From VRUE01 sp963817945 (lineage in GTDB: Bacteria; Actinomycetota; Thermoleophilia; Solirubrobacterales; 70-9), in the NCBI GenBank assembly GCA_963817945.1, contig CAWFQH010000005.1:310001-374000 (forward strand): a stretch of 64,000 bases of DNA, in the 5' to 3' direction. Within the stretch, counting starts at the first letter, position 1; every line of letters starts with the position of its first letter. The position numbers and the translations under genes are program-made. The notes under the pieces were generated by a model, which was not told the origin of the DNA, did not search any database, and saw only the letters and a program-made list of their open reading frames with translations. Positions 17,241 to 24,481 of this stretch are shown here, piece after piece.

Positions 17241-18494
17241 TTGAGTCTCGACGTCTACCTGTACGGGGAGCAAATCGGAACGGTGTTTCCGGCTGCCGAG
17301 CACGACTACCGGCTGGCCTACGCCCCCGACCGAATCGCCGGCTTCGGGCCCGGAGCTGCGATCCTCAGCAACGCGCTGCCCGCGTCGACCGAGCCCTACA
17401 GCGCCAACGCGACGCGGACCTTCGTCGAGGGCCTGCTGCCGAAAGGGATGCGGCGGCAAAAGCTTGCCCGCGAGCTCGGCCTCGAGACGGATGACGGCTA
17501 CGCGCTGATCGCCGAGCTTGGGCGCGACTGCGCCGGCGGCGTCAGCTTTCTGCCGGCCGAGGGCCGATCGCGCCGGAACGGCCCGGCCCCGATCGCCTGG
17601 CTGCGCGAGGAGGAACTGGAGGAGCTCCTGACCTCGCCTCCCTGTCGCCTCTTCGACCCCGAGCGCCCGGAGCGGATGCGCTTCGCGCTCGCCGGCGAGC
17701 GCCACAAGCTGAGCCTGGTGCGGGCACCCGATCGCCGCTGGGCATGGCCGGAACTGCACCGGCCGAGCACGCACATCGTCAAGCCGGAGACCGGCGAACA
17801 CCCCGAACTGGTCGCCAACGAGATGTTCTGCACGAGCGTCCTGCGCGAGGTGGGGCTGCCGGTCGCGCCGACCGCGGTGGAGACGATCGCCGGCCGCCCC
17901 TGCCTCGTCTCCGAGCGCTTCGATCGGATAGGCCTCGGCCTCGAAGCAAAACGGTTCCACCAGGAGACGTTCTGCCAGGCCCTCTCTTTCGGCCCGGACA
18001 TCGAAAGCCGCAACAACGGGTCGGGCGGGCCTGGCTTCGCCGAGGCGACTGGACTGCTGCGGGCCGTCTGCGAACCGGACGACGTCACCACCCTTCTGGC
18101 GGCCGCCTTCTGCAACTACATTCTCGGCAACGGCGACGCCCACGGAGAGAACTTCGCGCTGATGATCGTCCACGACGGCGCCCTGCTGGCGCCGCTTTAC
18201 GACGTCGTGTCGACCGCCGTCTATGACGATCCCACCCACCGCGGAATGGTGATCGCCCAGGATTACGCGGAAACGGCCTACCTGCTCGAACTGTCTCAGG
18301 TCTGCGAAGAAGCGGAGGTCGATTTCGAGCACGGTCGCCGAGTCGCGGCGACGATGGCGACGAGGGTCGGCGCGGCCCTGGAGACCGTCGCCGAGCGCGC
18401 CCGCGGCGGTGGCTGGCACGCACCGATCGTCGACGCGATCGTCGAGCTCGCCGCCGAACGAGCCGTTGGCCTCGGCTTCGAGGTCCAGTACTGA
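17241..18494 (+). CDS. HipA-like Ser/Thr kinase, copy 2, no HipB
   Basis: A 417-residue paralogue of the protein at 13927 with the same motif order: FVEGLLPKGMRRQ, HKLSLVR, STHIVKPETGE, CLVSERFDR, HQETFCQALSF, GNGDAHGENFALM and APLYDVVST. The change GKN to GEN after the catalytic Asp-Ala-His is notable, because in the first copy the Lys follows the loop. It also starts at TTG with a GGGAGG ribosome site. No HipB-like gene is adjacent; glpX lies upstream and a convergent thioesterase ends 9 bp downstream. The pair probably arose by duplication. Confidence 0.85.
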   Translation: MSLDVYLYGEQIGTVFPAAEHDYRLAYAPDRIAGFGPGAAILSNALPASTEPYSANATRTFVEGLLPKGMRRQKLARELGLETDDGYALIAELGRDCAGGVSFLPAEGRSRRNGPAPIAWLREEELEELLTSPPCRLFDPERPERMRFALAGERHKLSLVRAPDRRWAWPELHRPSTHIVKPETGEHPELVANEMFCTSVLREVGLPVAPTAVETIAGRPCLVSERFDRIGLGLEAKRFHQETFCQALSFGPDIESRNNGSGGPGFAEATGLLRAVCEPDDVTTLLAAAFCNYILGNGDAHGENFALMIVHDGALLAPLYDVVSTAVYDDPTHRGMVIAQDYAETAYLLELSQVCEEAEVDFEHGRRVAATMATRVGAALETVAERARGGGWHAPIVDAIVELAAERAVGLGFEVQY

Positions 18495-18503
18495 GCCGCG
18501 TTC

Positions 18504-18962
18504 TCAGTCGGAGCGGGGCGGCAACACGAACTGGGTCACGATCATGTTGGCCGCCAGGCGCGGCTCTGCGGCCTCTCGGCGGCGCTCGATCTTGACCTCG
18601 ATCACGACCGTGCTCTTGCCGGTGTGGAGCGGTTCGGCGATGGCGACGATCTCGTCTCCCTCGAGACCCGCGGCGAAGACGTTCAGCTTCAGCTCGATCG
18701 TGGTGAAGTTGTGGCCGGGCGGGATGCTGCGAAAGGTCGCCCAGGCGGCGGCGGTGTCGCCGAGCGCCGTCCAGACGCCGCCGTGAACATAGCCGCCCGG
18801 GTGGAGGTGGCGACGGTCGACCGTTATCCGCCCGATCGCCTGCTGATCGTCGATCTCGACCGGCTCGATGCCGAGGTCGCCGGGGAAGCTGCCGGGCAGG
18901 AAAGCGCGGACGTTCTCCGGCGTGATCGCCGAGCGGTCGTCGGTGGCCGGGGCATCGCTCAT
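18504..18962 (-). CDS. PaaI-type hotdog thioesterase
   Basis: A 152-residue hotdog-fold thioesterase. The PaaI motif appears as HPGGYVHGGVWTALGDTAAA (about residues 50-69), where the catalytic Asp is in the final helix, followed by ELKLNVFAAG. ATG 18962 lies 13 bp after the crotonase stop on the same strand, so the two form an operon and probably act on the same acyl-CoA pathway. A longer reading into the crotonase gene is rejected because it is in another frame of that gene. Confidence 0.85.
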   Translation of the reverse strand: MSDAPATDDRSAITPENVRAFLPGSFPGDLGIEPVEIDDQQAIGRITVDRRHLHPGGYVHGGVWTALGDTAAAWATFRSIPPGHNFTTIELKLNVFAAGLEGDEIVAIAEPLHTGKSTVVIEVKIERRREAAEPRLAANMIVTQFVLPPRSD

Positions 18963-18975
18963 CGCGGCGCGCAAC

Positions 18976-19887
18976 TTACTTGATGCCGAAGCTGTGCGGA
19001 CCGTGGTCGCCAAACGGCTCGTCGCGCTCTCGCACCGCCTCTTTGAAGCCCTCCGAGGCGCGGCTGAGAAATTCGAAGCCCTCCTCGGTATGGCGGGCAA
19101 TTCCGTCGAAGAAGGTGCCGAGCAGCTGCGTCTGGTGCAGTCCCTGGGAGTAAAGGGACTGGTTGATCAGCAGCTTCATCATCACCAGCTGGTTGATCGG
19201 CAGCCGCGCCACCCGCTCCAGCAGCTGCTCGAAGCACTCGTCGAGCTCCTCGGCGGGGGCCGCCTCGGTGGCGAGGCCCCACTCCACGGCCCGCTCACCG
19301 CTTAGCGAGTCGCCGGTAAGCAGCAGCCGCTTAGCTCGCATCGGGCCTACCTTCGCCGCCCACAGCGCCGTCGTCGGCGAGCCCCAGATGCGAGCGGGCG
19401 GGTAGCCGATCTTGGCGTCCGCGGCCACCACCAGCAGGTCCGTGCAGAGGGCGATGTCGGTGCCGCCGGCGACGCAGTAGCCGTGCACCTTGCAGAGCAC
19501 CGGCTTCTCGGAATGGAACAGGCTCATGAAGCCGCGCACGTTGCGCCACATGAACTGGAAGTCGGTGACGGGGTCCCAGTTCGTCTCCGGGATGTGGTTC
19601 GCGGCGATCTTGAGCGGATCGAGCGGCGACCCACCCGGCGCTTCGACGCCGCCGAGATCGCTCATCTCGCCTTCGGCCGAGGCGACCAGGTCATAGCCAC
19701 CGCAGAAACCGGTCCCCGCCCCGGCCAGGGCAATCACGTGGATGTTCGGATCGAGGTTGGCGCGCTCGACGCAGGCCGCCATCTCGATCGGCATCCGCGG
19801 CACGATCCCGTTCCCCCGCTCGGGCCGGTTCAGGGTGATGCGGGCAACGCGGTCATCGGTCTCGTAGGTGACGGTGGTCAGTTCCAT
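18976..19887 (-). CDS. Enoyl-CoA hydratase/isomerase (crotonase) family protein
   Basis: A 303-residue crotonase. The first strand LTTVTYETDDRVARITLNRP, the oxyanion-hole segment GFCGGYDL (about 61) and CKVHGYCVAGGTDIALCTDL (about 128-147) are typical. There is an unusual stretch of about 45 residues between the two oxyanion segments (through PETNWDPVTDFQFMWRNVRG), as in longer actinobacterial EchA paralogues. The catalytic acids are not obvious in the usual positions, so hydratase activity is not certain. It is followed by a thioesterase and, on the same strand, preceded by a thiolase 195 bp away. Confidence 0.85.
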   Translation of the reverse strand: MELTTVTYETDDRVARITLNRPERGNGIVPRMPIEMAACVERANLDPNIHVIALAGAGTGFCGGYDLVASAEGEMSDLGGVEAPGGSPLDPLKIAANHIPETNWDPVTDFQFMWRNVRGFMSLFHSEKPVLCKVHGYCVAGGTDIALCTDLLVVAADAKIGYPPARIWGSPTTALWAAKVGPMRAKRLLLTGDSLSGERAVEWGLATEAAPAEELDECFEQLLERVARLPINQLVMMKLLINQSLYSQGLHQTQLLGTFFDGIARHTEEGFEFLSRASEGFKEAVRERDEPFGDHGPHSFGIK

Positions 19888-19976
19888 TTGTAGACCCGAC
19901 CAGTCTCGCCGATTTCCGGGTCGACTGACCTTACGTCGTCTGAGGCCCGGCTATGGATCGATCGATGGAGCCTCGT

Positions 19977-20077
19977 CTGAGGCGATTCGACCAAGCAGAT
20001 CAAGGACGCAGGGAGCGTGGCGTGCTCTGCACGCGAGTGACCGAGGACGCAGATATGCGCCGGTCAAATCGCCTCAG
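19977..20077 (+). repeat. Dispersed palindromic element, copy A
   Basis: Core at 19989-20065: GACCAAGC, then CAAGGACGCAGGGAG, a small hairpin (GCGTGC TCT GCACGC), TGACCGAGGACGC and GCGCCGGTC. GACC pairs with GGTC, and the stem extends outward as CTGAGGCGATT (19977-19987) with AATCGCCTCAG (20067-20077). The same cores occur at 49373-49450 with a different hairpin and a different outer stem that still pairs. It starts 5 bp past the thiolase stop in the thiolase's direction. Confidence 0.75.
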
Positions 20078-20082
20078 GCGCC

Positions 20083-21240
20083 TCAGACCCTTTCGATGAT
20101 CATGGCCTTGCCTTGACCCCCGGCGACGCACATCGTCTCCAGACCGACCTGATGGTCGTCGGTCTCCATCACGTTGAGCAGGGTGCCCATGATGCGGGCG
20201 CCGGTCATCCCGAAGGGGTGGCCGAGGGCGATCGCGCCGCCGTGGGTGTTGAGCTTCTCCAGCGGGATGTCGCACTCGTCCATGATCGGGATCACCTGGG
20301 CGGCGAAGGCCTCGTTGAGCTCCACTGCGCCGACGTCGTCGATCGTCATCCCGGCCCGGTCGAGCGCCTTCTTGATCGCGCCGATCGGGGCGACGCCCAT
20401 GTACTCGGGCTCGTTGCCCCAGGTGGCGGCGGTGACGATGCGGGCGCGCGGCGTCAGGCCCAGCTCTTTGGCCTTGGTGTCACTCATCAGCAGCACCGCG
20501 GCTGCGCCATCGTTGAGCGGGCAGGAGTTGCCGGCGGTGACGCCGCCGCCGCCGAAGGACTCCTCCAGCTGGCTCAGCTTCTCCAGGGTCGAGGAGGCGC
20601 GCGGGCCGTCGTCCTTGGCGACCTCGGTGCCGTCGGGCAGGGTTACCGGCACGATCTCGCGGTCGAAGAACCCGTCCTCCTGCGATTTCACCGCCAATTC
20701 CTGGGAGCGCTGCGCGAACTTGTCCATGTCGGCGCGGCTGACCTCGTATTTCTCGGCGACGTTGACCGCGGTCTTGCCCATCTCGATGTAGGCATTGGGC
20801 TGGCCGTCGTTGCCCTGCAACTTCGGGTTCTGGTCGTCGGCGCCGGCTGGCTCGGTGCGCTCGTTGTAGCGGCTCACCCACTCGATCCCTGCGGCGAGGT
20901 AGACGTCGCCCTCGCCGGCCTTGATCGCGTTGCCGGCGTGGCGGATGGCGTCGAGGCTGGAGGAGCAGTAGCGGGAGATGGTCACGCCGTTGACCGTCTG
21001 CGGCAGCTTCTCGGAGAGCAGCGAGACGATGCGCCCGAGGTTGAACGCCTGCAGCCCCTGCGGCATGCCGCAGCCGCAGAAGAGGTCCTCGATCGTGCTC
21101 GGGTCGACCTCGGGGTTGCGCTCGAGCAGTCGGTCGACGACGTAGGCGCCCATTTCGTCGGGGCGCAGGCCGGCGAGCGAGCCCTTGAAGGCGCGGCCGA
21201 TCGGCGTGCGGACGGTATCGACGATGACTGCATCGGGCAT
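20083..21240 (-). CDS. Acetyl-CoA acyltransferase (thiolase)
   Basis: A 385-residue thiolase starting at ATG 21240 with an AAGGAG ribosome site. The nucleophilic Cys lies in SRYCSSSLDAIRHAG (about residue 87). The C-terminal motifs NEAFAAQV, GGAIALGHPFGMTGAR (His) and CVAGGQGKAMIIE (second Cys) are present; the last normally reads CxGGGxG and here has Ala. It most likely carries out the last step of beta-oxidation. The crotonase and thioesterase genes on the same strand fit that context. Confidence 0.92.
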   Translation of the reverse strand: MPDAVIVDTVRTPIGRAFKGSLAGLRPDEMGAYVVDRLLERNPEVDPSTIEDLFCGCGMPQGLQAFNLGRIVSLLSEKLPQTVNGVTISRYCSSSLDAIRHAGNAIKAGEGDVYLAAGIEWVSRYNERTEPAGADDQNPKLQGNDGQPNAYIEMGKTAVNVAEKYEVSRADMDKFAQRSQELAVKSQEDGFFDREIVPVTLPDGTEVAKDDGPRASSTLEKLSQLEESFGGGGVTAGNSCPLNDGAAAVLLMSDTKAKELGLTPRARIVTAATWGNEPEYMGVAPIGAIKKALDRAGMTIDDVGAVELNEAFAAQVIPIMDECDIPLEKLNTHGGAIALGHPFGMTGARIMGTLLNVMETDDHQVGLETMCVAGGQGKAMIIERV

Positions 21241-21307
21241 GCGGGGATCTCCTTGGGCGAAGGGGTTGAAAAGTGCTGCCAGGAGAGTATTTGAATAGGT
21301 TGTGCGC

Positions 21308-21697
21308 ATGCCGCTCGACGGACTGCGTGCCTGGATCGGAGAGGTGGAGCGCAAGCTGGGGATGCGCACCCGTGTCTTCCTCGTCCTGGCGACGATCGCG
21401 ATCGGCGGCGCCGGCGCAGCGATCTATCTGGCGATCGACACCCGCGACGACGCCGTCAGCGAGAGCGACGTGCGCGAGCTGCAGGAACGGCTTGAAACGC
21501 AGATCGCCGAGGATGCGACGAGCGAGCCGTCTCCGGCCCCGGTGCCGGAGACGGTCGAGCCGCCGCGATCGCAGCCCGAGCCCGCGCCGCAACCCGATTC
21601 CGAATCGAGTTCGGGAGGCGAGACGGCCAAAGGCAAACTGCGCGACCTGCTCGAAGAAGCGAAAGAGCAGAACCGGAAAGCCGAAGAAGCCGAATAG
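21308..21697 (+). CDS. Small single-pass membrane protein, unknown function
   Basis: A 129-residue protein from ATG 21308 (a GTG at 21302 is also possible). A short amphipathic N-terminus (AWIGEVERKLGMRTR) is followed by one membrane helix, VFLVLATIAIGGAGAAIYLA (about 22-41). Then come a helical charged stretch (VRELQERLETQI), a Pro/Glu-rich linker and a C-terminal charged helix. No catalytic motif. It is divergent from the thiolase with 67 bp between starts. Similar proteins seem to occur in related actinobacteria, but I cannot name a family. Confidence 0.7.
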   Translation: MPLDGLRAWIGEVERKLGMRTRVFLVLATIAIGGAGAAIYLAIDTRDDAVSESDVRELQERLETQIAEDATSEPSPAPVPETVEPPRSQPEPAPQPDSESSSGGETAKGKLRDLLEEAKEQNRKAEEAE

Positions 21698-21817
21698 GCA
21701 CTTCGTGCCGATTCGCACGTTTATGCCTGCTGCCGTCCCCCTTCTCGGCTAGGTTGTCGCAATCCACCTCGCGCACAGCGCGGGAGCCCGCCCAAAGCGG
21801 CAGCGAAAGGAGACCCA

Positions 21818-21964
21818 ATGCCTGAGGGTTACTGCGTCAAAGAGCGCAAGAAGGTTGAGATCAAAGACGCCAAACAGGTGACCATGAAAAACGGTCGCCC
21901 GGCGATCCAAGGTTTCTGCCCCGACTGCGGCACCAAAATCTTCAAGATCGGCAAGTTGGAATAG
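21818..21964 (+). CDS. DUF5679-like mini-protein
   Basis: A 48-residue protein starting at ATG 21818 with GAAAGGAGA upstream. It matches the DUF5679 pattern: YCVKxRKKVEIKDAxQVTMK, then GRPAIQG and a CPDCGTKIFKIGK ribbon. In the family the first knuckle is usually C-V-K-C; here it is CVKE, so one Cys of the presumed zinc ribbon is missing while the second pair (CPDC) remains. Function is unknown for the family. Confidence 0.8.
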   Translation: MPEGYCVKERKKVEIKDAKQVTMKNGRPAIQGFCPDCGTKIFKIGKLE

Positions 21965-21972
21965 CGGAGCGA

Positions 21973-22002
21973 CGAGAAGGTAGCAAGATTGCTACCTTCT
22001 CG
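21973..22002. promoter_or_regulatory. Perfect palindrome, likely operator of the Phd/VapC pair
   Basis: Arms of 14 bp (CGAGAAGGTAGCAA at 21973-21986 and its complement at 21989-22002) around a 2-bp centre. The right arm ends 3 bp before the antitoxin ATG at 22006, leaving no room for a ribosome site, so transcription probably starts at or near the ATG. Autoregulation by antitoxin binding is the usual arrangement. Confidence 0.75.
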
Positions 22003-22005
22003 TCA

Positions 22006-22251
22006 ATGGCCACGATTCCACAGAAAGAGCTGCGCAACCACGTTGGAGAGGTGCTGCGCCGAGCCGAGGCGGGCGAGGAGATCACGATCACCGTATCGGG
22101 GCGTCCCGTGGCCTCGCTCGGACCGGCTCGCACTCGTCAGTGGGTCCCCAGCGCCGAATTGGCCGAACTGTGGGAGGCGCCCGCGGACCCAACGCTGCAG
22201 CGTGACCTCGAAAGTCTGGGCGGCGAGCTGACCGATCCCTGGTCCGGTTAA
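22006..22251 (+). CDS. Phd/YefM-type antitoxin
   Basis: An 81-residue antitoxin. The N-terminus ATIPQKELRNHVGEVLRRAE and the segment GEEITITVSGRPVASLGP are typical of the Phd/YefM DNA-binding fold. The C-terminal 35 residues (WVPSAELAELWEAP and on) would wrap around the toxin. It lies directly behind a 30-bp palindrome and 9 bp before the PIN toxin, forming a complete toxin-antitoxin operon. Confidence 0.88.
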   Translation: MATIPQKELRNHVGEVLRRAEAGEEITITVSGRPVASLGPARTRQWVPSAELAELWEAPADPTLQRDLESLGGELTDPWSG

Positions 22252-22260
22252 GCGCGACGG

Positions 22261-22638
22261 GTGTCCGTCCTGCTCGATACCTCGGTGCTGATCGGCGCCG
22301 AGGCAGGCCCGAACGAGGTCGCGGCAATCAGCGTTGTCTCGCTGACTGAGCTGCACTTCGGGGTCTTGGTCGCCCCCGACGACGCCAGCCGTGGGCGCCG
22401 TATGCGCCGACTCGGAATCGTCGAGTCCCGCTTCGACCCTCTGCCCTTCGACGCGGCAGCGGCCCGAGAGTGCGGCCGGCTTCACGCCGCCGTCGCCCAA
22501 CGCGGCGGTCAGCCTCGCCGCCGCGCGTTCGACCTGGCGATTGCGGCCACCGCCAACGTTCACGGGGTGCCATTGCTGACCTACGACGCCAACGACTTCC
22601 AGATCGTTGGCGACATGGTCGACGTGCGCGCTCCATAG
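22261..22638 (+). CDS. vapC: PIN-domain toxin (VapC family)
   Basis: A 125-residue PIN ribonuclease from GTG 22261. Acidic residues expected for Mg binding are seen in LLDTSVLIGAE (Asp 6), SLTELHFG (Glu about 31), RRAFDLAIAATA (Asp about 88) and TYDANDF (Asp about 106). VapC toxins cleave specific RNAs, often tRNA or rRNA, when the antitoxin is degraded. It is co-transcribed with the Phd-type antitoxin, a common mixed pairing in actinobacteria. Catalytic residues look intact. Confidence 0.88.
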   Translation: MSVLLDTSVLIGAEAGPNEVAAISVVSLTELHFGVLVAPDDASRGRRMRRLGIVESRFDPLPFDAAAARECGRLHAAVAQRGGQPRRRAFDLAIAATANVHGVPLLTYDANDFQIVGDMVDVRAP

Positions 22639-22661
22639 AAGGTCGAGATCAAGACAGCGGC

Positions 22662-23213
22662 CTACAGGTCGGGTACGAGCACCGAGGCGGCGACCGTCGC
22701 CGCCTTCCACTCGCCGCCCTCGCGCGCCATCGTCAGCTGGTAGAGCTCCACTCCGGGAGCCTTGAAGACGACGAAACCCCGGTTGCCTTCGACGCGCACC
22801 TTGGCGACCTCGCCTTCGAGTAGCTCGCGGGCGATCTCGTCCGCCGTGAGTGCAAGCAATTTCGCCAGGATCGCGGCACAGCTTTCGCCCCTCGACGCTG
22901 GGCGAAGCGCGTCAGCGATCGCCGCACGGCCGCAGACAGGTAGGTGCAGGCGTCAGCCTGATCCCTTTCGCCGACCGCACCGAGGTACCCCGCGAAGGCG
23001 CCTTCGATCGCGCTGCGCTCCTTACCGCTCGCCTCCTCGCCGAAGTCTTCGATGCTCGCCTCGCCACCGCGATGGGATTTCCGTCCTCTGCGGGGGCGTT
23101 CCGCCCTGGCACAGTCGGCCCGTCACGCTGCCCGACTCCTGCAGGGCGTCCTCCCCGTCCTCCCCGCAACCGACGAACAGCACCGCCAAGGCGAAAATCA
23201 GCGCGAGCTTCAT
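22662..23213 (-). pseudogene. Frameshifted lipoprotein gene
   Basis: Translation from ATG 23213 gives a lipoprotein signal, MKLALIFALAVLFVGCG, with the lipobox Cys at residue 16. The frame then breaks. A second frame reads SGKERSAIEGAFAGYLGAVG and ADACTYLSAAVRRSLTRFAQ. A third reads SCAAILAKLLALTADEIARE through WKAATVAASVLVPDL to the stop at 22662. Two single-base changes in homopolymers would rejoin all three: one base too many in the run at 23092-23096 and one too few in the run at 22888-22891. The intact protein would be a small exported lipoprotein of about 180 residues. Either real decay or sequencing error. Confidence 0.75.
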
Positions 23214-23227
23214 TGGGGGTCCCTTTT

Positions 23228-23270
23228 ATGAGGGCACTGCGAGGGCCGCGCCTTGCGGCGCGACCCTCAT
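23228..23270. terminator. Two-part stem-loop, terminator-like
   Basis: An outer ATGAGGG/CCCTCAT pair (23228-23234, 23264-23270) encloses CGCGCC TTGC GGCGCG (23247-23262). It lies between the stop of the exported-protein gene at 23310 and the lipoprotein remnant, on the minus strand, and probably ends the upstream transcript. No T-run. Confidence 0.45.
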
Positions 23271-23309
23271 GTCGGACTGATAGCCGTAGATGCTGCTCCC
23301 AGTCTGCCG

Positions 23310-24392
23310 CTAGCTGTCGATCACCCAGAGCATTTCTTTCGATGCGCCCGTGTTGATCGTGTACGTTGCGTCCCACTGGGCAACTTCGTGGCAGAGCCCA
23401 CCCCCGCTTCTCGTCAGCGGCTCTTTACTGGCGACGATCGTTTTCCCGTCCACGACATCGAGCACCGCTTTCGTCGCTTCGTAGATACAGGTGACTTTGA
23501 AAAACGTGCAACCGGTCAGTTTCCACGATACGTTTGAAATTTCCAAGGTGCCATCCCCTGACCCCGTTGACGCGAAGGAAGTGGGATCCGGAAGGCCTTG
23601 CACTTCTGCGCTCTGGCATTCTTTCGGCTGGCAGTTCGAGAGCGCATGGCTCGTGATAGAGCCATTGAATTCACCGCCCATACTCGCCGTGCAGATCGAC
23701 CACACTGTAGGCCCCCATTCAGAGCTGAGCGTAGAGCTGCTGGCAGACGCCGAGAAGCTCTGATCGAGCGCGTAGTTGCCGCTCACTTTGAGGCTGAGCG
23801 GGAAGCAAGAGTTTCCCCCACTTTCTTTTTGAAACTGCTCGCCGCTCGCCTCGATGACCGTTGGATAATAGGGACCTTTGAACCCGAGTTCTACTTTCGA
23901 AGCGGAGTAGGTGCAGTTGCTTTCGGGATAGATGCCCCATTTGCAGCCGAGCAGCGTGATTGCGGGTTTGCCATTGCCGCCGCTGCTGAGCGTCAAAGTG
24001 CCGTCTCCTTCCCCGGTTGCCTGAATTTCGGTTTTATATGGCAGACGCTCAGCTTGGGCCCCTTTGCACCAAGTCGCGAAATTGCAGCCACCGAAAGACA
24101 AGGCGGTCAGTTGACCGGTAAGCGGACCACCGGGATTTTGAGTTTTGGTTTTCATCGTTAGATCAGACGATGAGCATTTGAACGGTTGTTCGAAGCCTTC
24201 GACATCGAAGGTCAGGCTTGCGCCAGCGTTTACGGTAATTTCGCTGCCGTATCGTGATGATTCAGGGCACGAAGCTTCGTTTTTCACCTGAACTTTGCAA
24301 AATATCTCCGCCGAGGCCGACCCGGCTCCTACAAAGGCCGTGGTGGCTAATGCTGCCGCGGCCGCCAAGACGAATATCTTGATGATTCTCAT
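23310..24392 (-). CDS. Exported protein with two related beta-rich domains
   Basis: A 360-residue secreted protein. ATG 24392 (ribosome site GAGGAGG) gives a Sec signal, MRIIKIFVLAAAAALATTAF, cleaved near ASAEIF. Two similar domains of about 160 residues follow. Each has a Cys-rich start, a GDGTL strand (TGEGDGTLTLSS and TGSGDGTLEISN), a GC pair (LLGCKW, LTGCTF) and a later C-x-Y segment (NCTYSASKVELG, TCIYEATKAVLD). Cys spacing suggests disulfides outside the cell. I do not recognise a named family. It lies 90 bp after the PucR regulator on the same strand. Confidence 0.75.
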   Translation of the reverse strand: MRIIKIFVLAAAAALATTAFVGAGSASAEIFCKVQVKNEASCPESSRYGSEITVNAGASLTFDVEGFEQPFKCSSSDLTMKTKTQNPGGPLTGQLTALSFGGCNFATWCKGAQAERLPYKTEIQATGEGDGTLTLSSGGNGKPAITLLGCKWGIYPESNCTYSASKVELGFKGPYYPTVIEASGEQFQKESGGNSCFPLSLKVSGNYALDQSFSASASSSTLSSEWGPTVWSICTASMGGEFNGSITSHALSNCQPKECQSAEVQGLPDPTSFASTGSGDGTLEISNVSWKLTGCTFFKVTCIYEATKAVLDVVDGKTIVASKEPLTRSGGGLCHEVAQWDATYTINTGASKEMLWVIDS

Positions 24393-24481
24393 CGCGCCTC
24401 CTCTGCCGTGCGGGGCTGCCGCCGGCATTAAGTGTCAACTGGACAATCCAGTCTCTCTGCCCGAGGGCGCCTGCGACGGGG

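Noticed and set aside
20113..21294. A 393-codon plus-strand open frame
   Set aside because: It is antisense to the thiolase, which has all catalytic motifs.
24431..24455. Small ACTGGA/TCCAGT hairpin between pucR and the exported-protein gene
   Set aside because: Only 6-bp arms and no supporting feature; such hairpins are common by chance.
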